Part shown: one piece after another, positions 22,001 to 31,172 of the stretch
How positions within the stretch are numbered: the stretch's first letter is position 1
Layout of the letters: each line of letters begins with the position of its first letter
NCBI RefSeq assembly: GCF_000003605.2
Contig: NW_003116463.1
Coordinates: 92,536 to 123,707, forward strand
Source: Saccoglossus kowalevskii
Taxonomy: Eukaryota > Hemichordata > Enteropneusta > Harrimaniidae
Reading direction: 5' to 3'
DNA length: 31,172 nucleotides
Position numbers and translations under genes: made by a program
The notes under the pieces: model-generated
Seen by the model: the letters and a program-made list of their open reading frames with translations, nothing else
Told to the model about the DNA's origin: nothing
Databases searched by the model: none

Positions 22001-24658
22001 TTAATTAACCCCAGTAATTGTTGTCTAGTATGGGCATTCATAATACATATAAATTTGTCCTTGTTTTTGATACCATTGATGTTATCAAACAAGGAATATA
22101 ATTCCTGTACATGTACATGTAGTGTTGTCAGATAATCAATACTACAGTACCAATCAACAAACACAGATATACATGCATGCACCTTAACTTTAATCACTCC
22201 TCCAGCACCTACATACAAAGAAGTTATCAAAGAAACTAAAAAAATGGCCAAGACATTGCATATAGAGTACCAGAAGTAAGTAGCATGTTATTTTGGGCTA
22301 TACTGAGCCTGTACTGAAACAGCAATGAGTTTTAGACTCCATAGTATTTACCTTATGATCTTCAAACTCACAATTTTACTTGCATTCATGTACCGGGTAT
22401 GTTGTATATATTTGCATGTTTAATAAATCTGATATAATGGGTCACTCATTTTGAATATCTGTTTTGGTTTCACAACTATTTTTTCAATAGAAACTGGCGG
22501 AATTTGCGTCTGCAGGTCCAATGCTACTTAGCATGTTTCATTTCATTTGCAAACAAGAAGTCATTTACTTGAAAACAGTTTATTGGTAGCAATATTCACA
22601 TTCTATATTTATGGTTATAGAAACTATTTTAACTGAGATTCTGAGATAATTCTATTCCTAATCTCCACACATCTCACAAGTAATTATCAAATAGAATGTT
22701 GGAATCCCGTGCATTGACAGAATAAAGTTGCATAATGCATATGTGACTTAAAACATGACATGGCAAACATTTCAAATAATCTGTATATAGTGAAAAAGTT
22801 AATAGATTTTATAGACACTTTTAAATTACATACAAGGACCAATCAATTATTCGCAGAGTGATATCAAAATATCACATGGTATGTGCATGATGCATGTGAT
22901 AATAATGATATTTCTTTCTAGGATTAGTGAACAAACAGCTAAGGAGCTTGTTGCAATTGAAAAACAGAAAGTGGAACAACTGCGTGAGATTGAGAAGATC
23001 AGAAAACAGTTAATTGAACATAGTGTTGACATGAAGATATTGAGTGAAAAGATTTTGGATAAAAGGGTGAGTCTAAAATATTGGTTATTACGTGTACAGG
23101 GAAAACTGACTTTTGTGGAGGCTGGCATATTCAGCACATCAAATTGAGAGTTATCAGTTAGTTAAATCGAGAGTCATACGTGTTCTTGTCTGGTATATAC
23201 AGAGTGTATACTTTGCATAACAATTCTCAATATCTGTAAAATATTCTCATCACATTTACTGGTATATTTCTCGGTTATCTGAGCAGGAAATGGATTTTTA
23301 GCTTTACTGCTATTCATAACTGTAAAAATTATGTTGCCTTTGATTAATGGCAAATCATATAACCAGTGACATAATATTTCAGAATCCTTCAAATCTGTAT
23401 GTTTTCATTCTAATCAGTGATGGAGTTGCTGCTATTCAACAGCTGATTACAATGTGTCGCTATATTGATCAAATATACATTTTTTCCCCTTCTTTCTGTC
23501 ATGCTTTTTATAAATTTTGAATACAGGGATTTGAAGGTATAATGGCAGTCATGACGGAAATAAACGATGAGGTATTTTTGAACAGGATTGTGTACACTGC
23601 ATGTCTTAGTGAATTTAGGGAGAAAGCACTGTGATTGGTCAGAATATGTGGACTGTACACAAATAATGCATGTACCCAGACTTGCACAATGGCGATGAGC
23701 CACACTGAAATGCACTGTAGTTATTATGTACTAGATTAATCATGGTAATAGATCCAACCATACCATATATAGATATGTAAACTGGTGTTGAATAAGTATC
23801 CAGGTAGTTTGTTAGCAATATACACCCATCCCATTATACTGCCTATACTTCATTTTGTGTTAACAATAAATGCAGATTTGCACTAGAAAAGACCATGATA
23901 ATTCCTCCAACTCATAGTACTATTCTCACATAATGACAAAGATGAATTATAATTTAATTTAGCATGTTTTGATCTAGTTATTCTGCTTTATAAATTCCCT
24001 GTGGTATATTCTTTTTTTTCAATTCAATCTTTTTCTCACTGAATATTGATATTACATAAAGTCCTAATCTGATCCACCGTCCCTGTGTCTGATCTGACAA
24101 TGTGAAAATGACTGAAGTTTTAAGTTACCTAATTTGCTAATGGAGGAATCCAATTCTTCTAAGTTGTTTATTTAGTAGTCTCCTTTCGCACAGACTTGCA
24201 AGATAGTTCAGCAGTCATGATAAAGGTTGTTTTGACAGCATTGTTCCCTAAGTTTGTCTGGAGCAATGACTGACTCAACTCAACAGGTATTTGTGGGAAG
24301 AACACTGTAATGTCAAACCTATTGTACAGTAGTTATAGTCTAGTACTGTGAATATAACAAGTTAGTTCTGTATTTTAGACTGTACTTAGACATCATTTTA
24401 TAAAATTTCTTGATAATTTACTGTAGTTCTTGTATTTTATTGACAGTTCTCAGTTCCTACTTAGACATTATACAAAGCCTTTGTACACAGGATAAGATCA
24501 TATCTTGAGGGACTCTCCATTTATTTGTCATTATTTTTTTTTTTTGTCAACAGGAAAATGATATACCTTTACCAAAACAGATAAAACAAACAAGTCAAGC
24601 TGCCGGTGGCATATTTGGGGATGACTGGTCCTCTTCATCAGATGAAAATGATGACTGA
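10031..24658 (+). CDS. FAM227B: FAM227 family protein (FWWh domain), FAM227B-like, 15 exons
   Basis: Exons: 10031-10201, 12998-13106, 13655-13798, 16674-16786, 17423-17527, 17789-17887, 18183-18287, 19119-19245, 19853-19984, 20341-20522, 21301-21455, 22198-22275, 22922-23066, 23527-23571, 24554-24658. All phases agree and give 1815 nt, 604 residues plus stop. The start is the first ATG of the open frame (ACGCGAACATGG). An acidic/basic charged N-terminus is followed by the family core: FWKKLFLSEASVAVMQ then FWW at residues 238-240, continuing to HEWITGGVKPQPRSWKQW near residue 340 (exons 6-9), the FWWh domain of FAM227A/B. GRSPLVAHYL (exon 11) and APTYKEV (exon 12) are also family-like. Exon 13 is a predicted coiled coil, and the tail ends GDDWSSSSDENDD. 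The biochemical role is unknown. The B assignment rests on convergent adjacency to GALK2. Two introns are U12-type. Confidence is high for the family and good for most exon borders. Confidence 0.9.
11316..12836. repeat. Composite repeat in FAM227 intron 1 with inverted ends and degenerate tandem core
   Basis: The left end reads ACTCCCGTGTG (11316-11326). The right end (12826-12836) is its inverted copy with one mismatch. After a GTGTCTGT-rich stretch, about six diverged units follow. Each carries CATCACATTTCAATAAAACT and ATTAATTACCTAATTTGCAT, spaced roughly 120-170 bp (starts near 11450, 11593, 11736, 11906, 12024, 12146). No coding capacity was seen. No clear target duplication flanks the ends, so mobility is inferred only. 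Confidence 0.5.
12663..12723. repeat. Perfect 16-bp inverted repeat (hairpin)
   Basis: CACTGGGTTTTAATTT at 12663-12678 pairs exactly with AAATTAAAACCCAGTG at 12708-12723, leaving a 29-nt loop. A partial relative of the arm occurs at about 12557-12571. It sits inside the intron 1 composite repeat and may be a small nested element. Confidence 0.7.
13107..13654 (+). other. U12-type GT-AG intron (FAM227 intron 2)
   Basis: The 5' splice site GTATCCTTC matches the minor-spliceosome consensus RTATCCTTT at eight of nine positions. A branch site CTCCTTAAC lies at 13633-13641. Its branch adenosine is about 14 nt before the acceptor TTTCAG (ends 13654), the short spacing expected for U12 introns. Splicing joins a phase-1 exon end (13106) to exon 3. 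This choice avoids the in-frame TAG at 13133-13135, which would end the protein if exon 2 ran on. Confidence 0.85.
14509..14526 (+). CDS. FAM227B: Candidate 18-nt in-frame microexon of FAM227
   Basis: A pyrimidine-rich tract and CTCACAG precede GACTAAAGTTCCAGCAAG, which is followed by the donor GTGGGT. Entering in phase 1 from exon 3 and leaving in phase 1 to exon 4, it would insert GLKFQQ after SPEY and extend the protein to 610 residues. The frame is kept with or without it. Such a short exon could arise by chance, so transcript evidence is needed. Confidence 0.45.
15293..16343. repeat. 26-bp satellite with 182-bp higher-order period in FAM227 intron 3
   Basis: About 40 tandem copies of a unit of the form CATATCTAGACCAGTCTTGG plus CCAATC. 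The array is flanked on the left (about 15070-15290) by strongly diverged copies. Unit variants (TTGACC, CCATACTTGG, CCAGACTAGTATTGG, CCGTATC) recur in fixed order every seven units: TCTTGACC appears at 15411, 15593 and near 15775, each 182 bp apart. Each unit contains TTGGCCAAT, so a CCAAT box recurs every 26 bp. Both strands are open for long stretches because of the repeat, not because of coding. Confidence 0.95.
17113..17294. mobile_element. MITE in FAM227 intron 4
   Basis: A 182-bp element. The left end has TACTGTAAAATCTGTATTAG and continues GAAGC. The right end inverted has TACCATTAAATCTGTATTAG and continues GAAGC. Terminal bases are TA on both sides. Internal GGCTTCTATTAG-type motifs echo the ends. 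No coding capacity. Confidence 0.6.
20994..21126. mobile_element. MITE with TTAA ends, copy 2, in FAM227 intron 10
   Basis: A 133-bp segment bounded by TTAA at both ends. The left terminus is TTAAAGGGCGACAGTCGTCG and the right terminus inverted is TTAAAGCCCGGTGGTCGTCG. It shares the TTAAAG...GTCGTC terminal pattern with the element at 7036-7199 but has a different interior, so it is probably a relative rather than the same subfamily. Confidence 0.6.
21456..22197 (+). other. U12-type AT-AC intron (FAM227 intron 11)
   Basis: The intron starts ATATCCTTTA right after CTTCC (exon 11 end 21455), a full match to the U12 AT-AC donor consensus. The branch site CCTTAAC lies at 22182-22188. The intron ends with AATCAC at 22197, about 10 nt after the branch adenosine. 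Joining gives AKLPPPAPTYKEV, the run expected in the family. All GT donors near the exon end leave the wrong phase for exon 12, so the AT-AC reading is the only one that fits. Confidence 0.9.
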
Positions 24659-25996
24659 ATACTGGATTGCCTTGATGTAATTACATGGCAGCCTAGCCAA
24701 ACCTGGATTACCAACATATGACTGCAGGGGTAACAAAATGCTTTGATCACAAATACCATTTGGAGACAACACAGAAAGCTGTTTCCCACAATGCAATCCA
24801 AAATTATACCTGTGGATGGTGTATTGTTTGAGATATTGTGGATACTATTAGGAATTCACTGTAGTACTGAACACTAAGAAATGCTTAGATATCAAATCCT
24901 AGAAGAAATGTTCTTGTTTGTTTGTTTATCATTCATTTCAATGTTGGTAGATAAAATTATTTACCACACACAGTTATTTAAATCTAAAATAAATTTATTT
25001 GTTCAATATTCAAAGTTTTACAGAATGATATAGAAATATTTTACTCTACTTGAACCATACATCTATCAGGTGAAATGTCATCCATGTTTAATAACCGAAA
25101 AGTCTGTGGACCAGAACCCGTGTGACCCTACCCAACTGAAGTCATGGAAACCCTATACTTTCAGGTTGGGAAAATTCCTTACATATTATATTGTCTACAC
25201 TTTAAACTTTGGCTTGATTTGCTATATAGTGACCTCGTTTGGATAGGGTCAGAGGGAGCGAGCTTGCTTTTTCAGTCTAGGGATACAACAGGTGAATAAA
25301 GCAAATAGTAATGTGTTGATGTATGTTACCAAATCTAACTACAACTCGATGTGGATTTTTTTGGTTCGTGACCATGATTGCATTATGTTTGGTCAGTCTA
25401 CAGCCAATAATATGTTAAAGCTTTCATTTTGTTTTCCAGCAACTAGAAAAGTACTTGACATTATTTTCTTTAATTAATATTATATAATAGTATTTGAAAT
25501 TGTATATAATTTGATTTTATAAATATATTTTTTATAAGATCTAGAAAGCAACTTGTTATTTTTTTTGTTTAACCTATCTTCTCACCAACATTACACTATA
25601 GTATGTCAGGTCATTGAATGTATATACCCTTTCCCTAAACAAAACAGATTCATATTATATATTTCCTGCATAAAAAACACATTGCCATGATATTAAAAGA
25701 GACACACTGAAAGTAAATCAGAATATGCACAGATTTGTACCACAAAATATCAGGTAAGTGATACACAAGTTCCATTAGTCCCACTTTGTGCTATAATACC
25801 AAACAGGTTTAGAAAAATATGAATTTCAAAGCAACATAGTGATTGAAACACTGAGGTCACAGCATGGTATTATTAAAGTCAGATTCAGTGAAAACTTTAA
25901 AATAATGAACGGTTAATGTATAAACACCCATCACAAATAATAATAATATGACACGAGAAATAATTTGCATTTAGGAAATGAAGGGGAAACAGATAA
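24659..25996. other. Convergent 3' UTR interval between FAM227 and GALK2
   Basis: The two stop codons are 1.3 kb apart and the genes face each other. The interval is AT-rich. No independent exon was seen, and the short open frame 25292-25477 lacks domain features. Confidence 0.6.
24988..24999. terminator. Palindromic poly(A) signal AATAAATTTATT
   Basis: AATAAA on the plus strand (24988-24993) lies 330 bp past the FAM227 stop. The same palindrome reads AATAAA on the minus strand (24999-24994), about 1 kb past the GALK2 stop. It could serve FAM227 alone or both genes. A minus-strand ATTAAA variant near 25470 is an alternative for GALK2. Confidence 0.5.
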
Positions 25997-28900
25997 TCAT
26001 GGAATATAAATTGCAGCACCACTGCCAGGCTGAGTTGCAAACAAACTTTCCTCCACTTTGGCTTTCTTTTGGGGATCATTTGCATAATACCCATCATGTA
26101 CTCTGGCAAGGAATTCTCCAACTTTACTGGCTGGAACCATGGAAACTGCACAACCTCCCCACCCAGCACCAGTTAAGCGGGATCCATATGCACCAGCTTG
26201 CCTGAGGGAAGAAATTCAATACATGTATTAAACAATATGATGATAAACCATAACACTGTTACCATGTGTTCAGGAAGGTGCTATAGGAGGTTACATATTT
26301 CACATTTTAAGACAAAATAATGTCATTATTTGCTGCTGCTTTTGTGTACTACTTTGAGCATGTTGTTTGTGAGAATATTCAGATACTGTTTTGAGCAATA
26401 CCCCATGTTATTGTGGGTATTAACCACATCATATTGTGCAACTGCATCTGCAAGAAAATATTATACAAATGTAGTTGCATCTATCAATATTTTTTCTCTG
26501 AATCAGATTTGGAATAAAACACGTCCTGTGTCATTAGTGTCAATTTGTAAGGACTATTGCCAAAACATGAAAGCATAGCATATACACTATACACCGACAT
26601 TGTACATTAAATCACTTGCAAGGGAAAAAAGATGGCTACAGGTTTGCATCCAGTTTTCCAGAGGGCGCTATTCAGTTTTGTTAAATGAACCTCTGGAATT
26701 ACGATACAAGATGACGACTTACTGAGAGCCCTGGGCGAAATGTTAAATGTGTCGCTATTTTTACTGATGATTTTATGTGTCATTTTCCATGACAGTGTGT
26801 GTCATACATCACATTTTTTTTGGCCCCCCATCACATGACTGATTTAAATGAAATGCCAACTACTCAACATTAGCTTTCATGTAGCATTTCAGCATAGCGT
26901 ACCATGTGAAAAGTAAAGGACAGAGGGATACATAAAATAGTAGTCATAGGACTCCTGTGTATACTAAGAAAGCAATCTTTCAAGTAAACACATGGCTATA
27001 CCAAGCCTGGCACCATTTGAGGTTAAGCTTGATTGTACAATATCAAGTTATGTAAATGGAAATTATATAAATGACAAGTGAAAGTCACCTAGTGTGAAAT
27101 TTGGTGTTGTCACAACAGACATGACACTGTTTGTCGGACATGGCCATGCTGGTTGGCCACAAATGTAAATAAAGGATGGGATAGTACCAAAGTCTATACT
27201 TACATACACAAGTTGGTGAGTTCATCTAATTCAGGGGAACTACATTCATAAAGATCTCTGCAACTAGTGTGGCTTTCATTCATCAGGTTGCCAAGCAACA
27301 TTTTGGTATCAGGTGGTCTTTCATCACAGATTTGCTTGAATCGCAGAACTCTATTTGCTTCAGCGTAGACATGTTTGGCCCGGTCATGGAGTTTGAATGA
27401 TGTGACTGAATCATAACAATAGAAAGTTTGATAATGATTACAGTGTGTTTATGACATACTGAAGCTATGAGAAACAGTTCCAGACACGTTTAAATATCAG
27501 AATTTAGCAAATTTGAGGACAAAAAATGGCTGCCAGTCAGCCATATTTAATCGAGTCATAACGAAATTTGGCGTGCATATGTAGGTCATCATATATTGTC
27601 TGTATGCCAAGTTTGAACGAGATCGGTCACAGGGTGTCTCCAAGAAATGGCTTCTTATCAGCCATTATTACATTCCAAAAAAGCCATGCATGGCACAATG
27701 TGGTTAACAAATATTCAGTGAGATTGAAAATGAGATTATATAGACTATTAACTAAAAAAAACAGAGTGTAGTGTAGTGCATTACAAAAACAGTTATGGTG
27801 TCAGCAGCTATCTTTGATTGGATGACTAACTGACTGCATATGCATATTTATGCCATGGTATACGAAGGTTGAAATGTTCCTTTAGGCACGTCTGAAATAT
27901 TCTAAAAAAAATAACAAAAAAAGAAGGCCATTTGAATCAAAACATGGAAACAAAGTAATTCTGCATGCTCAACCATAATACCAAATCTGTAAAATAACTG
28001 TCAATGCTTGTTCAAACAAGGACTGTGGATCATAATCTTATGGTACGGAGTAAGAGCACACAAAGTTTCTATCAACAGAATCACCTCTGGCAAAAGCATT
28101 ATGCAGTGCAGTATTTAAAGAAGATAGAATTATCAGTTAATCTGCAAAACTTTCACATGATTATCTCTCATTGGTTAAATAGCACCCTATTCTGCATATG
28201 CAAAAACAAAATGACCACCAGTCCATCACAACATCAGTAAATCTGCATGTTTAATCATCACAATTATCAATGTATATCTGAGAAAGTTTGATAAAGCACT
28301 GAAATTATGATTATTTGTCATTTTGAATTTAGCTATTTAATCAAAAACAATCAAAAAAAACTTGACATACATCTGTCAACCTATCAACGTACCAGATTTG
28401 CTCCAAATTGGTCAACTTTGGAGGAGTAAAACCAAGAAACAAAACAAAGGAAGAAAAGACATACACCAGTAATTCGGCATGTTCAATGAGCATATCAATT
28501 ATGAAAAAGATTGAACAATGCATGTCTTAAAAAATTACCGGTATATAGCAATGAAATTTAGATTTTTCAATGTTTGTAAAATGTTTGAAATTTGAAAGAA
28601 AAGAAAAGCATGTTTGGGAAATGACTTCAGATATGCAAAAATATAATAAAATGGCAAACAATCTACTATTTTGAGCCAAAAGTAAAAAAACAAGACATAC
28701 TTTTAAAATTAAAATTGATGGCACCCCTATCAAATAAAGTGAAACTATCTATCTGTAAATAATCTGGGTAAACACATGACAAGACAACTGCCATACATTT
28801 TTATCTTGGAATATGGAAGGATATTTCCTGGTTTTAGGGTACTGGTCACCTTCAAGATATACCGTACACGTATGGTATTTTATTGAGATAGTTACAATGT

Positions 28901-31172
28901 CAACAATGTTTATTATTGCATTTGAATGAACTGCATTTAGCACATAGTGCACATACCAGAGAACAGAAGAGAACACATGCGTAGTTCTCAGTTCTGACAA
29001 CATTCATGGTTTTAATTACAATTGTTTTATATTTAAAAAGGTGGTGAAATCCAGCATTAATTTAAAAGAAAAAAAAAGTTGTCAAGTACGAGATCGCTAA
29101 ACAAGACAAATTACTTACTGTGCAGGGTATTATCACTAAGACTCATCTGATTTAGATCAGCTTCACTGACTTCAAGAATTTCACAGATTTCTGATTTCAA
29201 ATATGGTTCTTGATGAAGTATGAGTGTAACCATGGCGATCATATCATCAAGGCTGACATTCAATACTTTTTGCAGATCACCAAGTAAACGTATTTTTTTC
29301 CATTCTAAGCCTTTAGACTTTGCAATTATCTGAAATGTACAATATTTGAGACCAGACAAAAATAAAATGTTGGTCCAATTCCACACAAAGTCCTAGATGT
29401 GAAATAACAAAGCAATCTGGCAAGTTGTTTTAAAGGAGAATAAAAATATTTTTTTTTAACCAAAAATATACACCAAAATGAACAAATCCCAGAGAGAACA
29501 GTGATGGACATGAAGATGAACTGACGCAAGAACAAGAAACAAGTCTTTTGTCTTGGCCTCATTGTCTGTTTTATCAAAGGACAACAAAAAACACACAGTT
29601 TGCGATGTATGCGATAATAATAAAATAATAACAAAATAAAATATAATAAAAAACATCCCAGTAGTATGTATAAAATAAAATATATAAAACAAGTCACTAT
29701 CAATGATGTACATCCATTTGTATTATAGGCATGAGATATTGCATGCTTACTGAGGTGATATCCATAATATCTGTCAACACATGACTGAGATCTGATTTAA
29801 GAATGATGAAAATATGTGATTATGATGACTTTTTGCCTTAAAAATGGCTGTCATTCGGCCATCTTGAATCAAATTATAAAACAAATGCATGTGCATATGA
29901 CCGATATAATGTCCGATATGTACATGTATGTGTAGTTTAAACTACAAGTTCATTGGTCCAAGTAGACAAATCTGAGGTGAACAACATTTTAGACAACTGT
30001 AAACAGCACAATTCAGTGATCGATCAAAATTTTAGAGGGGACAACATTTCTTTATAGTAATTAAAAAAGCATTTAATTTTAATCAGGATGGTTTTTATAT
30101 ACATAACAGCATTATTACCTGAGCTGCTAGTCTGCATTCTGCTACTCTGATATTATAATGTGATGATGCTGCTTTCTCCATGACAACGTTACTGTTTGAG
30201 ATGACAAATACAACACCATTTGGTAATTTCACATCAGTCGCTTTCAATGGATGAAATTCTATATGTTTGGCCTGTAAAGAGAAATCAATTCTATCTATTA
30301 TGTTAGTAATAAAGTGAAAGACAAAATAATAATTCTGACAATATATCAATATTTTATAATATCCATTGTTGCATTTACATGAACAGGCTCAGCTAGGAAT
30401 GAAATGGCTTGGTCCATACCACCGCTTTCTGTACCAATGTAACGCTCACTCCATGTACATATTTCTGCCAGGTTTAACTAGAGAAAATAAAATCAGAGAA
30501 ACAAAGTCAAGAAGTGTCTTAACAATATTAAAACTGTTAGCTGAAATATTCCATCTGTCTGAGATTTGAAATGATAGGATGTATCTGACAGAAGATGTGT
30601 GATCATTGCGGAAATCTGCAAAATAAATAAAACTGTATCTACAAATACAGTAAACACTTACTGTTGATTAAATTATAAATTGTGCTAATTAAAACTAAAA
30701 TCTAGCTACTAATTACAGCTACAGTTAAAAAACACTAAATAATTGCTAAAAATAGAAAATCTGAGATATACTTTCGGAGATAGAATATCCCTCCCTATAC
30801 ATGGTTAACAATTATAAAAACAATAATAGTTCATATTTTGGGGGAAGAAATTGAAAAAATATAAGTTTTGACCACAAAAGAGCAAAAATAAAAAAGTTCT
30901 AGAATGTAAAAATGAGTCAAAATGAAATTGTTCTCTTTGACACAAACTAAAAACTACATAAAAATACATGGAGCTTATGGTATAAACATTTGGGAGTAGT
31001 TTAAGTTTTACTTAACATACCCCCCAAAAAAATATTATATATTCAGTTTTTATTCATACTTCTATGATTGTTACTAACCTTTGAAATCTTGAGTTTATTT
31101 GCATACATTATAATCAAACCAGCACAGCATACGAATGCACTGGAACTAGACAATCCGGCACCTTTCGGTACT
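25997..31172 (-). CDS. GALK2: N-acetylgalactosamine kinase GALK2, six 3' exons, 5' end outside window
   Basis: GHMP-family sugar kinase that phosphorylates GalNAc at C1 in cytosolic salvage. Exons on the minus strand, in gene order: 31172-31079 (open at the window edge), 30477-30379, 30271-30119, 29329-29119, 27405-27204, 26201-25997. They join in frame to 320 residues plus stop. Motif 2, [11 protein letters not shown], is in the first exon. [16 protein letters not shown] in the second carries the catalytic aspartate region. [17 protein letters not shown] and RVAECRLAA follow in the third. [17 protein letters not shown] and [13 protein letters not shown] are in the fifth. [18 protein letters not shown] (motif 3) is in the last. 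The order and spacing follow vertebrate GALK2 (about 458 residues), so roughly 135 N-terminal residues are missing to the right. One glycine of the usual GGGMDQ is serine. All splice sites are GT-AG of the major class. Confidence 0.96.
27520..27680. repeat. Dispersed repeat with ATGGCTG-CAGCCAT hairpin, copy 1
   Basis: Begins AAATGGCTGCCAGTCAGCCA with 7-bp inverted arms. A second hairpin of the same kind, ATGGCTTCTTATCAGCCAT, sits near 27648-27666. It lies in the GALK2 intron between exons 29119-29329 and 27204-27405. A related copy starts near 29841. Confidence 0.45.
29838..29940. repeat. Dispersed repeat with ATGGCTG-type hairpin, copy 2
   Basis: AAAATGGCTGTCATTCGGCC followed by ATCTTGAATC parallels the copy at 27520, including the GCATATG-type stretch further on. 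It lies in the GALK2 intron between exons 30119-30271 and 29119-29329. Confidence 0.4.

Noticed and set aside
22204-22205. AG acceptor for FAM227 exon 12 at 22205
   Set aside because: Needs a phase-1 donor after exon 11, and none exists near its end. The AT-AC pair fits phase, branch site and protein.
30465-30467. CAG at 30465-30467 as acceptor of the GALK2 exon
   Set aside because: The TAG at 30478-30480 has a better pyrimidine tract, keeps phase 0 and restores the conserved LNLAEIC run.

Overview
The window is AT-rich animal nuclear DNA. Genes are split by many introns, and the space between exons is full of microsatellites, minisatellites, short inverted-repeat elements and a broken LINE. 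The protein families and repeat types fit an invertebrate metazoan, perhaps a non-vertebrate deuterostome or a lophotrochozoan. The species cannot be fixed from the sequence alone.

Left part (1-9.9 kb): one small gene on the minus strand (exon 1191-1536) encodes a secreted protein with a single 12-cysteine IGFBP N-terminal domain. The rest of this part has no recognisable gene. It holds a 517-bp element with terminal inverted repeats and a GAATG duplication (3018-3534), a degenerate minisatellite (about 4003-4616), a TTAA-bounded MITE (7036-7199), an (ATTT)n tract (7312-7422) and a 5'-inverted LINE remnant (8335-8965).

Middle part (10031-24658, plus strand): a FAM227 family gene with an FWWh domain, rebuilt here from 15 exons that join in frame into a 604-residue protein. 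Two of its introns carry minor-spliceosome (U12) signals: a GTATCC...AG intron (13107-13654) and an ATATCC...AC intron (21456-22197). A possible 18-nt in-frame microexon lies at 14509-14526. An RFX X-box-like site sits 70 bp upstream of the start codon. Introns hold a 26-bp satellite of about 40 copies with a 182-bp higher-order period, a MITE family related to the one at 7 kb, and other repeats.

Right part (25997-31172, minus strand): the 3' two-thirds of GALK2 (N-acetylgalactosamine kinase), six exons, running off the right edge. FAM227 and GALK2 are convergent, with stop codons 1.3 kb apart. As I recall, human GALK2 and FAM227B on chromosome 15q21 have the same neighbour relation and orientation. 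This supports calling the middle gene FAM227B and suggests an old linked pair. I see no evidence that the two proteins act in one pathway.
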